From contig NZ_CM000745.1 in assembly GCF_000161455.1 (NCBI RefSeq), positions 2,738,827-2,802,826 of the forward strand: DNA of 64,000 nucleotides, read 5' to 3'. Under the pieces are notes generated by a model. It did no database searches and was not told the DNA's origin. It saw nothing but the letters and a program-made list of their open reading frames with translations. The translations under genes were made by a program, and so were the position numbers. This DNA is from Bacillus pseudomycoides DSM 12442. Lineage in GTDB: Bacteria > Bacillota > Bacilli > Bacillales > Bacillaceae_G. Shown piece by piece: positions 17,530-26,954 of this stretch. Position 1 is the first letter of the stretch. Each line of letters starts with the position of its first letter.

Positions 17530-18906
17530 ATGAAGTCACTTTATTCTAGATTTGCATTGATTACGATTGGGATTATGCTTCTTAGTAGCATCATTGGTTT
17601 TTTATTAACCAATGTTTATTATCAAGTGAAATTAAAACCGTATAATAGTGAAAAGATTTTACGTTACGCTGAGGAAGTAAAACATTTATATGAAAAACAG
17701 ACTGAGGAAAATAAGGATGAGTATTTACATTCTATTGCGAAATTAGGTTATGAGATTTATGTAGTAGATGATCAAAAACAGGGGAAACGAATTGGAAATG
17801 CTTTTCGGACTATAAAGATTAGTGATGCTACCATTGACAAAGTCTTACAAGGGAAAACATACAATGGTGTTTCTACCTATCCAACTCGTCTATTTATAAC
17901 AGGCTTTTTTGATAATGAATTAATTAATAGCGTAGGGGTTCCGCTGAAACATGGTGATAAGCAATATGCCTTATTTATTCGTCCTGATATTCAGCAACAA
18001 TTCGGTGAAATGAGGATTTTCTTAGCGGTATTGCTTGGATTTATTGTTGTATTAAGTATCGTTTTTATTGCAATCGCAGCGCGGTATATCGTTCGTCCGA
18101 TTCGCATATTTACAAAAGCGACGCAAAAAATTGCGAATGGTGAATATGATATTGAATTAGAAGAAGGGCGAAAAGATGAGATTGGAACATTATCTACGAG
18201 TTTTAAAAAAATGACAAAAAGTATAAAAGAGTTAGATCAAATGAGACAAGAGTTCGTTTCTAACGTGTCTCATGAATTTCAATCTCCACTTTCCTCGATT
18301 CAAGGTTTTTCTAAAACTCTACAGTCAGAAAAGATGACAGAAGATGAAAGAAAACGTTATTTACAAATTATTGAGGGTGAAAGTAAGCGGATGTCTAGTT
18401 TATGTAAGCAGTTACTTACGCTTGCTTCTTTAGATAAAGAGGAAAAGGTTCTTCAAATAAAAGAATTTGATGTGCACAAACAAATGAAAGATGTCATTTT
18501 TATGTTGGAATGGAAATGGCGTGAAAAAGACATAGCGGTTGAATTTGACGTACCTAGCATAAATGTAAGAGGCGATGAAAATTTACTTCATCAAGTTTGG
18601 ACAAATATCTTTACAAATAGTATTAAGTTTACAGATAGTGGTGGAACGATTGGATTTGCCGTAGAAGAATTAGAAGCGAGTGTAGTGATTTCAATTTCAG
18701 ATAGCGGGATTGGTATGGAGCAAGAAGAAGTAGAGCGGATTTTTGATCGGTTTTATAAGGTGGATACAGCGAGGGCTCGTAATGTGGAAGGAAGTGGCTT
18801 AGGCTTATCCATTGTGCAAAAAATTGTTGAACTGCACCATGGAGAAATTTCAGTGGAGAGTATAAGAGGGGAAGGTACGACATTTCGAATTGAATTACCG
18901 AAATGA
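17530..18906 (+). CDS. hssS: Haem sensor histidine kinase HssS
   Basis: A 458-residue sensor kinase with two membrane helices (about 7-29 and 163-187) enclosing an extracellular domain of about 130 residues, then HAMP (RPIRIFTKATQKIANGEY), a phosphoacceptor helix with VSHEFQSPLSS, and an HATPase domain with GSGLGLSIV. The VYYQVKLK and LFITGFFDNE segments match HssS rather than generic PhoR-type kinases. It follows hssR by one base and is closed by the terminator at 18912. Confidence 0.88.
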   Translation: MKSLYSRFALITIGIMLLSSIIGFLLTNVYYQVKLKPYNSEKILRYAEEVKHLYEKQTEENKDEYLHSIAKLGYEIYVVDDQKQGKRIGNAFRTIKISDATIDKVLQGKTYNGVSTYPTRLFITGFFDNELINSVGVPLKHGDKQYALFIRPDIQQQFGEMRIFLAVLLGFIVVLSIVFIAIAARYIVRPIRIFTKATQKIANGEYDIELEEGRKDEIGTLSTSFKKMTKSIKELDQMRQEFVSNVSHEFQSPLSSIQGFSKTLQSEKMTEDERKRYLQIIEGESKRMSSLCKQLLTLASLDKEEKVLQIKEFDVHKQMKDVIFMLEWKWREKDIAVEFDVPSINVRGDENLLHQVWTNIFTNSIKFTDSGGTIGFAVEELEASVVISISDSGIGMEQEEVERIFDRFYKVDTARARNVEGSGLGLSIVQKIVELHHGEISVESIRGEGTTFRIELPK

Positions 18907-18911
18907 TGAGA

Positions 18912-18953
18912 AGGACTGATTTGAAGAGGAAATCTTTAAATCAGTCTTTTTTT
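18912..18953 (+). terminator. Rho-independent terminator of hssRS
   Basis: GACTGATTT / AAATCAGTC stem followed by TTTTTTT. Confidence 0.85.
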
Positions 18954-19263
18954 ATAAGATAAAATGATAAAAATGTTAAAAGAAAATATGTAAATCATTT
19001 GAGGTAGATTGTTGGAAGTAGCCATTTGGAAATGGGTACGTCATTTTCGGTTCTGGTGCAAATATATGAAGAAGAACGCGGATAATAGTAGATTCCTAGT
19101 GAAATCGTATTTTATGCTATAAGTCCAAACACTTTGTGGATGAACTCTTTTTGATTTTGGGCAGAATGATTCCGTAAATCAATCTGTCCCTTTTTTATAC
19201 CGATTATGAAAAATGAAAGTGATAATGTAAAGTTGTTATTACAACATGTTTTCCATTTTCAAC
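18954..19263 (+). other. Intergenic stretch with IS6-like end relic and orphan terminator
   Basis: GGTTCTGGTGCAAA at 19049-19062 resembles the terminal inverted repeat of IS6/IS240-type elements (compare 21975). GGGCAGA / TCTGTCCC at 19159-19190 followed by TTTTTT is a good plus-strand terminator with no gene in front of it. No coding frame with a ribosome site is seen. The stretch marks the left edge of the segment that separates hssRS from hrtBA. Confidence 0.45.
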
Positions 19264-20172
19264 TTAGTTGTCATTAGAATGTTTTTCTACAAAATCAAGG
19301 ATCCTGGCATTAACTTCGTTAGAGAACTCACCATTGATTGCGTGAGATGCATTTTTCCAGTTAACTATATCGATATCTTTAACATATTTTTTCCCAGTTT
19401 CAACTGCTTTTACTGAATTGTGCATTGTACTTTTTTCAGCCATTAATGCAAGCACTGGAACATTGATATTTTTTAAGTCTTCTTTACTAAATAGATCAGG
19501 CGCTGGCGTTTTAAGTTTATAGTTACGCATACCCGACTCGATTAATTTAGCGATAGGCTCATCGTCATTTGTTTCTGCTCCTCCAGATACATAGCTTAAC
19601 ATCTTTTCTCTTATAAACTTAGGTACAATAGGGACGGAAGCTGGAATAGATGCTAGAATCATCTTTATGGGCATTTGCGCAAATACAAAGACTGGGTCCA
19701 ATAAACTAGCCGTAGCAATATGCTCTGGATTATATCTGGCCAAATTCATTGTTGTCCAACCACCAATGGAGACACCCACGATATGCACTTTTTCTAAACC
19801 TAATCCCTCAATTACTTCATTTAACCATTCTGCTTGTTGTTTTTGGTTTTCAATCACCTTCGTTTGCACACTCATTCCAGGTTCACCGAGTAAATCTATC
19901 GTGTAAACAGGCCTTTTCTCCCTTAGCCCTTCTAAATTGGGTACCCACATTGGAGTAGATGCACCACGTCCAGGGAGTAAGAGTATTGGTTCCTTATGTT
20001 TGTTTTCCTCTTTAGTAAAGTAATAAGCACGAATTGTGCCATATTTAGTTTTTATATCTCTCGTATCGTTAGGCTTTGGAAGAAGTGCCATTGATTCATC
20101 GTAGGCAATTTGAAAGTCTTCCTTTCCTTTTTCAGATGTAAAGTGACCAATCTTATTATCATCTTTCTTCAT
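19264..20172 (-). CDS. Alpha/beta hydrolase
   Basis: A 302-residue alpha/beta hydrolase without signal peptide. An LLLPGRGAS oxyanion-hole region, the nucleophile elbow GVSIGG (Ser135) and a late NASHAINGEF segment carrying the catalytic His are visible. The family covers esterases, haloperoxidases and related enzymes; the substrate is unknown. TGAATTTAAG... leader contains AGGAGGAATT before the ATG. A perfect 10 bp inverted repeat (20194-20220) lies about 20 bp upstream of the start and probably binds a repressor. Confidence 0.85.
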   Translation of the reverse strand: MKKDDNKIGHFTSEKGKEDFQIAYDESMALLPKPNDTRDIKTKYGTIRAYYFTKEENKHKEPILLLPGRGASTPMWVPNLEGLREKRPVYTIDLLGEPGMSVQTKVIENQKQQAEWLNEVIEGLGLEKVHIVGVSIGGWTTMNLARYNPEHIATASLLDPVFVFAQMPIKMILASIPASVPIVPKFIREKMLSYVSGGAETNDDEPIAKLIESGMRNYKLKTPAPDLFSKEDLKNINVPVLALMAEKSTMHNSVKAVETGKKYVKDIDIVNWKNASHAINGEFSNEVNARILDFVEKHSNDN

Positions 20173-20193
20173 TTTAATTCCTCCTTTCTACAA

Positions 20194-20220
20194 ATATATT
20201 GATGAACTTTATCAATATAT
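20194..20220 (-). promoter_or_regulatory. Candidate operator: perfect inverted repeat before the hydrolase
   Basis: ATATATTGAT (20194-20203) and ATCAATATAT (20211-20220) are exact inverted repeats around a seven-base centre, placed between promoter region and ribosome site of the minus-strand hydrolase. Spacing and symmetry fit a TetR- or MarR-like dimer; no such regulator gene is adjacent. Confidence 0.5.
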
Positions 20221-20366
20221 TCATGGCAATAATCCATTAAAAATTTATCTTCTTTAAGCCAAAACTCTCTTTTAGAAAAAAGAAAAATCTCACGTAAAAT
20301 TAAACTTATACAAGCTTAGCTTGTTGGGCGTGGGGTGATACCCCTATTACGTAATGATTATTACAA

Positions 20367-21674
20367 TTATGATAGTTGATTAACCACACTTTCTAAAAAT
20401 TGGTCTACTTTTTCTTTTGATGTATCCGGCGTATGATAACCAATCGTAAATGTAAGTCTTCCATTATAAGAGCTTGCCCCCATTGTAAAGAATGGTGCAT
20501 ACATAATAGGTGATGTCATATACCCGTCCTCAGCTTGAACTTCACCAAACTTAATAGGTTCATCTGCTATCACCCCGAAATTTGTAAGTAACGGCAATGC
20601 CATCCCCATCTGTAAAGCCTGTTCGTATTGCTGCTTATACATTTCTTTCACCGCAGATAGCTTTATACCTGCCAGTAGCTCCATTCCTGCTGCTGAAGAA
20701 AGACCTGGATTTTGAGATTTTATTTTATCCATTGATTGTTTGACTCGAGCTAGAGTCTGATTAAATGATTCATCATCTTCCATTTTAATCACTGGCATTT
20801 CCATACCGGATAAGTTGCAAATAGCACCAGTTGTATGATTAGGAAGATATCGGCGTAAATCAATTGTTAAACCGATCATTTTTTCTGCGGTGCGAGGTTC
20901 TGCATACACAGTGAAACGTGATAAAGCTCGGAAGTATGCAGTCATGATTGCATCATTCAAGGTAGCCTGTTGTACTTTTGTCCATTGGATTAGACGTAGA
21001 GTTTGCTCATGGCTCAACCGCCGTACCGACATTTTTGGGTATATATTTTTGTTCGGTTGAGATGGAAAAGACCATAACGATGCCTGTTGTTCTTGGTTAG
21101 GACGATAGGCACTTTTTACGTCTGGTATTCCAGCATATTTGAAAACAGGTGATTGATCACGAAAACTCTCATTCCCCTCACCAAATTCCTTTATAATTTG
21201 ATCCTTAGATTTTCCCAGGTAAAGTTGAGTATAAATTGCTCCCAACAAATTAATATATTCCTTGACTCCTGCACCATCTGAACATAGATGGGATAATTTC
21301 ACCACTAACATATTTGTTGTAGTGCCTCGTAATAATTTTGTTTGAACCATAGACCCCTGAATACGATCTCCAGATTCCTTAATAAAATCTATTGCCATCA
21401 TTTCAAGTTCTTGATCATTTCCTTCTGCAAAAAGACAAATAGGTGAGTTAGTACCAGATGAATGTTCCTCCCAGTAAGGAATATCACTTTCTACAAAACG
21501 GCTGTTCAAAACCGGCTGCAATTGTAACGTTATCCTTACTGATTGTTCAAGTATGTTCTTTGATATACCTACAGGAAAATAAAGAACTGCATTAATTTGT
21601 TGATTTGCCGAATAAAGACCTAATATATAATTCATTCGATCTTGAGGTGTTACTGGATACTTTCTTTGTTCCAT
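20367..21674 (-). CDS. Condensation-domain-like acyltransferase
   Basis: A 435-residue single-domain protein with HLCSDG (His129, Asp133), the HxxxDG catalytic motif of NRPS condensation domains, BAHD and alcohol/wax acyltransferases. The N-terminal VTPQDRMNYILGL and the late LTNFGVIADEP and FTIGYHTPD segments follow the two-lobed condensation fold. There is no adenylation or carrier domain, so it likely transfers an acyl group in trans, in the manner of PapA-type enzymes. AAAAGGGGAG precedes the ATG on the minus strand. It lies upstream of the hydrolase on the same strand, and the two may share a pathway. Confidence 0.8.
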   Translation of the reverse strand: MEQRKYPVTPQDRMNYILGLYSANQQINAVLYFPVGISKNILEQSVRITLQLQPVLNSRFVESDIPYWEEHSSGTNSPICLFAEGNDQELEMMAIDFIKESGDRIQGSMVQTKLLRGTTTNMLVVKLSHLCSDGAGVKEYINLLGAIYTQLYLGKSKDQIIKEFGEGNESFRDQSPVFKYAGIPDVKSAYRPNQEQQASLWSFPSQPNKNIYPKMSVRRLSHEQTLRLIQWTKVQQATLNDAIMTAYFRALSRFTVYAEPRTAEKMIGLTIDLRRYLPNHTTGAICNLSGMEMPVIKMEDDESFNQTLARVKQSMDKIKSQNPGLSSAAGMELLAGIKLSAVKEMYKQQYEQALQMGMALPLLTNFGVIADEPIKFGEVQAEDGYMTSPIMYAPFFTMGASSYNGRLTFTIGYHTPDTSKEKVDQFLESVVNQLS

Positions 21675-21695
21675 AATTTTCTCCCCTTTTTAAGA

Positions 21696-21855
21696 CTATT
21701 TTTGGTTATAACCCCGTTCTCCATATGGTTGTAACTTTTCTTCAAGAGCTAATAATTCTTCTTTTCTATTTTTCTAGTATGTCAATCATGAAAGCATCTT
21801 TGCCGTACTGGTTCCATTCTTTTTGCAGCTCTTTGTTGGTGGTATACCCATTTCT
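21696..21855 (-). pseudogene. C-terminal remnant of a GIY-YIG nuclease family gene
   Basis: On the minus strand NKELQKEWNQYGKDAF is encoded, then after a stop and frameshift KEELLALEEKLQPYGERGYN, ending at 21696. The order QKEWNQYGKDAF then LEEKLQPYGERGYN is that of B. cereus GIY-YIG family proteins as I recall them. The catalytic N-terminal half is absent. Confidence 0.6.
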
Positions 21856-21974
21856 TTATTGTTATTAACATTTCCTATCTCTTATGAATATAAATAAACA
21901 TAAATTTATTTCGTTTACACATATATAAACATTTTATAATAACGTTTGGATATTGTCAAAAAAACCAAACGAGT

Positions 21975-22392
21975 GGTTCTGTTGCAAAGTTTGAAAAAAG
22001 CATAAACAGGTTGGTAAATGAGGAGCAATGTTTAAGAAGTAGCTAGTAATTGTTGAAGTTCATTGTACGTTGAAAAGGCGGAGTCTCTTTGAAGACTTCG
22101 CCTTTGTTTATATAGAGCATGAATGGTTTCAATACCTTTTATCGTACGTGAAGCATGACGAAGATTTTGAAATCCTGCGGATTTAGCAAAACGTCTCTTT
22201 ACATGCCTATGATCCTGTTCAATAAGATTGTTTAAATGCTTGATTGTACAATGGATTGTAGTTTGATAAAATCCTTGTTTTCTTAATTTGTTAAATGCGC
22301 AAAGTAATGCCGGTGTTTTGTCTGTAGTGAGAACAGTTGGTTCTCCAAAATGTTTTACTAATCTTTTCATGAAGGCATAGGCAACTTTTTAA
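21975..22392 (-). mobile_element. IS6-family (IS240/IS26-type) remnant
   Basis: GGTTCTGTTGCAAAGTTTG at 21975 is a typical IS6-family terminal inverted repeat, and the minus-strand transposase C-terminus ends 57 bp inside it. The other half of the element, with the start of the transposase and the second terminus, is missing beyond about 22392. It lies in the middle of the segment separating hssRS from hrtBA. Confidence 0.85.
22032..22390 (-). pseudogene. C-terminal half of IS6-family transposase
   Basis: About 118 residues remain. EPTVLTTDKTPALL carries the second catalytic Asp, and HLNNLIEQDHRHVKRR carries the final Glu of the DDE triad. In frame a stop lies at about 22388, just upstream of the AYAFMKRL segment, so the N-terminal helix-turn-helix and first Asp are lost and the protein cannot be active. 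Confidence 0.9.
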
Positions 22393-22539
22393 AAGTGTTC
22401 ATTATCTAGGGGACAGCTAAACAGGAGGGCAAATAAAGTGAATTTGTAATGTAAGTAGAAGATTGCGTTTTTTACTCATGCTTCTTTATATATTGAAGAA
22501 TAAAATTAATATATCAATAAATTGAAAGGAGCAAATAGG

Positions 22540-23295
22540 ATGAATATATTATTATCCGCAAAAAATGTTACAAAAATTTACAATAAGAATCAATTGCCTG
22601 GACTGAATAAAGTATCTTTTGATATTGAATCAGGTGAATTTATTGGTATTATGGGTGCTTCAGGATCTGGAAAGACAACTTTATTAAATATACTATCAAC
22701 TATTGATACACCGACAGATGGAGATGTTTTGATAAATGGTGTCAATATTAAAACACTTAATGTTAACAAAACTGCGGATTTTAGGAAGGATCATTTAGGC
22801 TTTATTTTTCAAGAGTATTTTTTACTTGATAGTTTAACGGTGCAGGAAAATGTTGCTGTGCCACTTACTCTGTTAAACAAATCTCCAAACGAAATCGAAT
22901 CGACTATAGAAAGTTTAGCAAAGCGTTTTGGCATATTCGAACAATTATCAAAGTACCCTAGTCAACTTTCTGGAGGACAAAAGCAGAGGGTTGCGGCAGC
23001 AAGAGCCATTGCGAAACAGCCAAGTATATTATTTGCAGATGAACCAACCGGCGCGTTAGATTCAAACTCTGCAACAGAGCTGCTTCAAAAGTTAAGAGAG
23101 GCTAATGAGGATCTTCATACAACAATTTTGATGGTAACCCATGACGCTTATGCAGCAAGTTTTTCAAGTAGAATCTTAATATTCAAGGATGGGAATATTT
23201 TGAAAGAATTAAAAAGAAACGAAAAGGGTAGAAAAGAATTTTTTGAAGAGATATTAAAGGAAATCTCAAAAATTGATGAAAATCGATATAACTAA
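22540..23295 (+). CDS. BceA-like ABC transporter ATPase
   Basis: A 251-residue ABC ATPase of the antimicrobial-peptide or lipoprotein-release type (BceA/MacB). Walker A GASGSGKTT, signature LSGGQKQRV and Walker B ILFADEP are intact, as is the TGALDS D-loop. ATG 22540 has GAAAGGAG eight bases upstream; a TTG at 22522 in frame is unlikely. It pairs with the FtsX-type permease starting 18 bp downstream. Together with the kinase and regulator that follow, it forms a probable peptide-antibiotic sensing and resistance module. Confidence 0.9.
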   Translation: MNILLSAKNVTKIYNKNQLPGLNKVSFDIESGEFIGIMGASGSGKTTLLNILSTIDTPTDGDVLINGVNIKTLNVNKTADFRKDHLGFIFQEYFLLDSLTVQENVAVPLTLLNKSPNEIESTIESLAKRFGIFEQLSKYPSQLSGGQKQRVAAARAIAKQPSILFADEPTGALDSNSATELLQKLREANEDLHTTILMVTHDAYAASFSSRILIFKDGNILKELKRNEKGRKEFFEEILKEISKIDENRYN

Positions 23296-23312
23296 GAGTG
23301 TGAAAGGAAGGC

Positions 23313-25289
23313 ATGACTGTGGGATTATTAACAATAGCAACAAAGAATCTGAAGAATAACTTTTCCTTCTATTCGTTCTATTTCGTTTCAGTGGCTTTTG
23401 TTTTGATGGTGTTTTTCGCCTTTATTTCTTTTTCCATGAACGATATTATCATGGAAAAGATTTCGTCTGATGGTAGAGTAGAAACAATGTCGAGAACGGT
23501 GGCAATCTTCGTTATGGCATTTGTACTATTCTATATGTCATACTCCAATACTTTCTTTATGAAAAAAAGAATGAAAGAACTGGGAATTTATTCGCTCTTG
23601 GGGTATCGAAAGTCAACCATGGTAAAATTATTAACCTTTGAAAATATTATAATTTCTTTTACTGCTCTAATTGTAGGTATCGTGCTGGGTGCTGTTGCTC
23701 ATAAAGGAATTATTGAGGTGATAGTCAAAGTACTAAAATTAAACATTAATACTTCTGAAGTGCCATTAATTAATCTTGATTCGGTACTATTCACTTTTAT
23801 TTTTATATTTGCTGTTTTGACTGTCTTATTCTTATCAAACTGGATAATCCTTCGAAAAAGTTCCTTACTTACTTTGGTATGTATGGAGAAAAAGGAAGAA
23901 AAGCAGATGAAAGTTAGTACAGCTTTATCCCTATTAGGACTATTCTTGATTTTGGTAGGCTATTTCTTAGCTATTGATATTATAAGAGGAACCGAATCAT
24001 TGTGGAAAACGATAGGGTTTTCACCAATCGCACTTTTAACAATGTTAAGTGTGGTATTAGGGACAATCTTCTTTATTCACTCCTTTTTACCTTTTGCTAT
24101 TCAAAAATTGAAGAAAAAGAAAAAATGGTTTTATAAGGAATCGAATATTATTATCATTCCAAACTTTATATTTAAAATCCGTTCGAAGGCAAAGACTTTA
24201 ATTTTGTTAACTTTATTAGCTGCAGGAACTTTGGCTATATTTGGCGCCACTATACTAACGCTTTACTATCCAATTGCTGCTACAGAACGTATCGTACCGT
24301 CAGCTATTGAGTTCCCGTTGGAAGATAAAGAATCGGCTAATAAAGCAATTAAAGCTGTGCAAGATACTGTCGGAAAAGAAAACATGAAATACAAAGAAAC
24401 GACTATTATTCAAGGAGCATCCTCTTCTGAAAATTTGCCTAAAGAATATAGTATGAAGAAAGAACATGGATTTGATCTAATCTCTGAGTCGGATTACAGG
24501 GATCTAATAAATTTTCAAGGGAAAAATGTAGAATTTGAGAATTTAGCTAAACATGAAAGTATTTTAGTGAAATATAGGCCTGAAAAAGAAAAGTTAGATA
24601 AAGAGAATACATATACTTTGAACTTAACATCTACAAAGAGTGTGGATGTGAAAGTGAAAGAGACTACATTACTTAACCCAATTGGATTTGCGAATAGTGT
24701 AGGAACCCTTATTATTTCTGACAAACTTTACAAAGAAATAAAAGCATTAGGGCTTCCAGAAAAGACTATGATGAGCATTAACGGAACAGATATGAGAGAT
24801 AACAAAGAAGTTTATGAAAACTTAGCTCCACTATTTAAAGATAATATCTATTTTACAAGTAGTTATCAAAAAAATGATTACATTATCCAGCAGAATAGCT
24901 CAACATTCCTGCTCATTAGCTTTGTCACTATCATCTTTTTTATTGCAACAGGTAGCATACTCTATTTCCATAATCTTTCGAGTATAATGTCAAATGAAAA
25001 TGAATTTACAATTTTACAAAGAATGGGATATAACAAGAAAAAGATAAAAAGGATAATAAGAAAAGAAATCTTTACGTTATTTAGCATCCCTTATATATTA
25101 GGGGCAGCGCATAGTATTTTTGCACTGGTGGCATACAAAACTGCTTTAATGGACGATTTATTAGGAAAAGGTAGTGCCTTTATATTACCTATTCTTTTTG
25201 CATTAATTATTTTTACTGTGGTTTATATCATTTATTATTTGTTAACAAAAAGAGCATGCTATAAAATTATATTTAACGATAAAAAGTAA
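23313..25289 (+). CDS. BceB-like ABC transporter permease
   Basis: A 658-residue permease with about ten membrane helices. The MKKRMKELGIYSLLGYRKS segment is the FtsX coupling region, and a large extracellular domain (about residues 325-520) sits between helices seven and eight, the BceB-type layout. Such permeases bind lipid II-cycle peptide antibiotics such as bacitracin. It follows its ATPase by 18 bp, and a strong hairpin separates it from the kinase gene. Confidence 0.88.
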   Translation: MTVGLLTIATKNLKNNFSFYSFYFVSVAFVLMVFFAFISFSMNDIIMEKISSDGRVETMSRTVAIFVMAFVLFYMSYSNTFFMKKRMKELGIYSLLGYRKSTMVKLLTFENIIISFTALIVGIVLGAVAHKGIIEVIVKVLKLNINTSEVPLINLDSVLFTFIFIFAVLTVLFLSNWIILRKSSLLTLVCMEKKEEKQMKVSTALSLLGLFLILVGYFLAIDIIRGTESLWKTIGFSPIALLTMLSVVLGTIFFIHSFLPFAIQKLKKKKKWFYKESNIIIIPNFIFKIRSKAKTLILLTLLAAGTLAIFGATILTLYYPIAATERIVPSAIEFPLEDKESANKAIKAVQDTVGKENMKYKETTIIQGASSSENLPKEYSMKKEHGFDLISESDYRDLINFQGKNVEFENLAKHESILVKYRPEKEKLDKENTYTLNLTSTKSVDVKVKETTLLNPIGFANSVGTLIISDKLYKEIKALGLPEKTMMSINGTDMRDNKEVYENLAPLFKDNIYFTSSYQKNDYIIQQNSSTFLLISFVTIIFFIATGSILYFHNLSSIMSNENEFTILQRMGYNKKKIKRIIRKEIFTLFSIPYILGAAHSIFALVAYKTALMDDLLGKGSAFILPILFALIIFTVVYIIYYLLTKRACYKIIFNDKK

Positions 25290-25294
25290 AAATT

Positions 25295-25340
25295 TACAGA
25301 TAAAGCTGATGATAATAAACAAACATCAGCTTTATCTGTA
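25295..25340 (+). promoter_or_regulatory. Perfect 17 bp hairpin between permease and kinase genes
   Basis: TACAGATAAAGCTGATG (25295-25311) and its exact complement (25324-25340) flank a 12-base loop. No T-tract follows, so it may be an mRNA processing, stability or attenuation site rather than a full terminator. Confidence 0.6.
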
Positions 25341-25367
25341 TGTAATCTAGTAAAGGTAAGTGAGTCT

Positions 25368-26954
25368 ATGAAAAAATACTATGAGCAAAAACAAATCTTT
25401 ATTTTAATGAATCAACTTTGTATGATTATTTTTTTATGCTATGAATTTTTGCAAGGTAAGATTGCAGGAACAGCAAAGTTACTTCCACTAACGTTTATAA
25501 CAATAATGGTCATATATGGGGCATATATTAGTTTTGTAAACATAAAAGAAAATAACACGCTATCAAAATTCTCCAAATTGCTATTTTTTGCTTCATGGCA
25601 ATTTTTACTTACGCTTAACGGGAGTCAAATTTCTTATACACTAAGTATACTACTTAGTGTAGTAATTCTATATAAGACAGTACAATTTTTGCTTTTGTTC
25701 TTTTTCCAAGATTCTATTTATGCTTATAAAAAAGAGACAGACTGGATTTTAAAGATTACATGTGTATTAACATTGGTTGCGAAATTGACAAACGATAAAA
25801 TATTTGCCGCTCTATTTTCATGTCAATGGATTTTTAGTTTTATTTGTATTATTTTTCTGTTTTTGAAAAATCGAGAACGAATTAAATTTATCTTCAAAAG
25901 CGAAAAAAAGCAGTTATTTAAATCTGTTGCTATTCTTATCGCTCTCTTTATTGTATATGCTATGTTGTTTGCAGGAAGCCCCGAATATTTAAGTAATTTA
26001 GGGTGGTATATCGTGATCCTGCTACCCTTATTTAGTATTCATGCGATTGCTTTTAAAAGCCATACATTTATGAAGCAATATTTTCTTTTAAAGGAAGGTA
26101 AAATGATATTCATGTTTTTATGTTTTATTGTTTTTATTAGTTCGCTTGGGCTGTTGTTTAAATTTAATATGATTACCTATTTTGTCATTATACATACGAT
26201 TTTTTGGTTTGTTCTTCTTTATTTCACATTATTATTTCAAGACATAAAAGATACGATCTTAAATGTGGATGCAGAAGAACCTAAACCCTTGCCAGAAAGC
26301 TCTTACGTTCAAAATCTTTTACAGATAGCTAAAGAGGAGAGGTTGAAAAGTGAATTTTCTGATTATCTGCATGATGAAATATTACAAGATATATTAGCAG
26401 TTAAAAATATGATGAATAAATCTAATAAAGAAGAAATTCATGAAATGATAGTAAAAACGCTAGATGACTTAAACCAGTCTATACGTGTACAAATGCAAGA
26501 ATACCACCCAACGTTATTAAAGACACTCACATTAAAAAAGAATTATAGTAATCTGCTTGAGATGATCCAGCAAAAATACGGAATGAAAAATATTGATATA
26601 TCTTTTAATTGTAATGATAATTTATTCTTAGTTGAACCTTATAATCTTGTTATATATCGAATTTTAAAAGAATTAGTAACAAATGCGTTCAAACATTCTA
26701 AATGTTCTAAGTTAGTTTTGAGTTTGACACAAGAAAATAACAAAATAGAGCTTATAGTAAAAGATAATGGGATAGGTATGGGAAATGAGAAGCATATTCC
26801 TAATGAACATAGGGGGGTGAATTCGATTAAAGAACAACTGTTTTTGTTAAACGGTAACATGACAATTTCAGAATGTAATCCTTCTGGTTTATGTATTGAT
26901 ATTTTTATTCCTATGAAAGGAGATGATTCCTATCAATATTTTATTAATAGATGA
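25368..26954 (+). CDS. NarL-family sensor histidine kinase
   Basis: A 528-residue kinase with about ten N-terminal membrane helices (to residue 300) and almost no extracellular loops, so it probably senses from within the membrane or through the transporter. The phosphoacceptor is His335 in YLHDEILQD, a HisKA_3-like motif; the ATPase domain has KELVTNAFKHSK and DNGIGMG. Pairing with a LuxR-type regulator agrees. Most BceAB transporters instead use short BceS kinases with OmpR-type regulators, so the combination here is unusual. Confidence 0.85.
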   Translation: MKKYYEQKQIFILMNQLCMIIFLCYEFLQGKIAGTAKLLPLTFITIMVIYGAYISFVNIKENNTLSKFSKLLFFASWQFLLTLNGSQISYTLSILLSVVILYKTVQFLLLFFFQDSIYAYKKETDWILKITCVLTLVAKLTNDKIFAALFSCQWIFSFICIIFLFLKNRERIKFIFKSEKKQLFKSVAILIALFIVYAMLFAGSPEYLSNLGWYIVILLPLFSIHAIAFKSHTFMKQYFLLKEGKMIFMFLCFIVFISSLGLLFKFNMITYFVIIHTIFWFVLLYFTLLFQDIKDTILNVDAEEPKPLPESSYVQNLLQIAKEERLKSEFSDYLHDEILQDILAVKNMMNKSNKEEIHEMIVKTLDDLNQSIRVQMQEYHPTLLKTLTLKKNYSNLLEMIQQKYGMKNIDISFNCNDNLFLVEPYNLVIYRILKELVTNAFKHSKCSKLVLSLTQENNKIELIVKDNGIGMGNEKHIPNEHRGVNSIKEQLFLLNGNMTISECNPSGLCIDIFIPMKGDDSYQYFINR

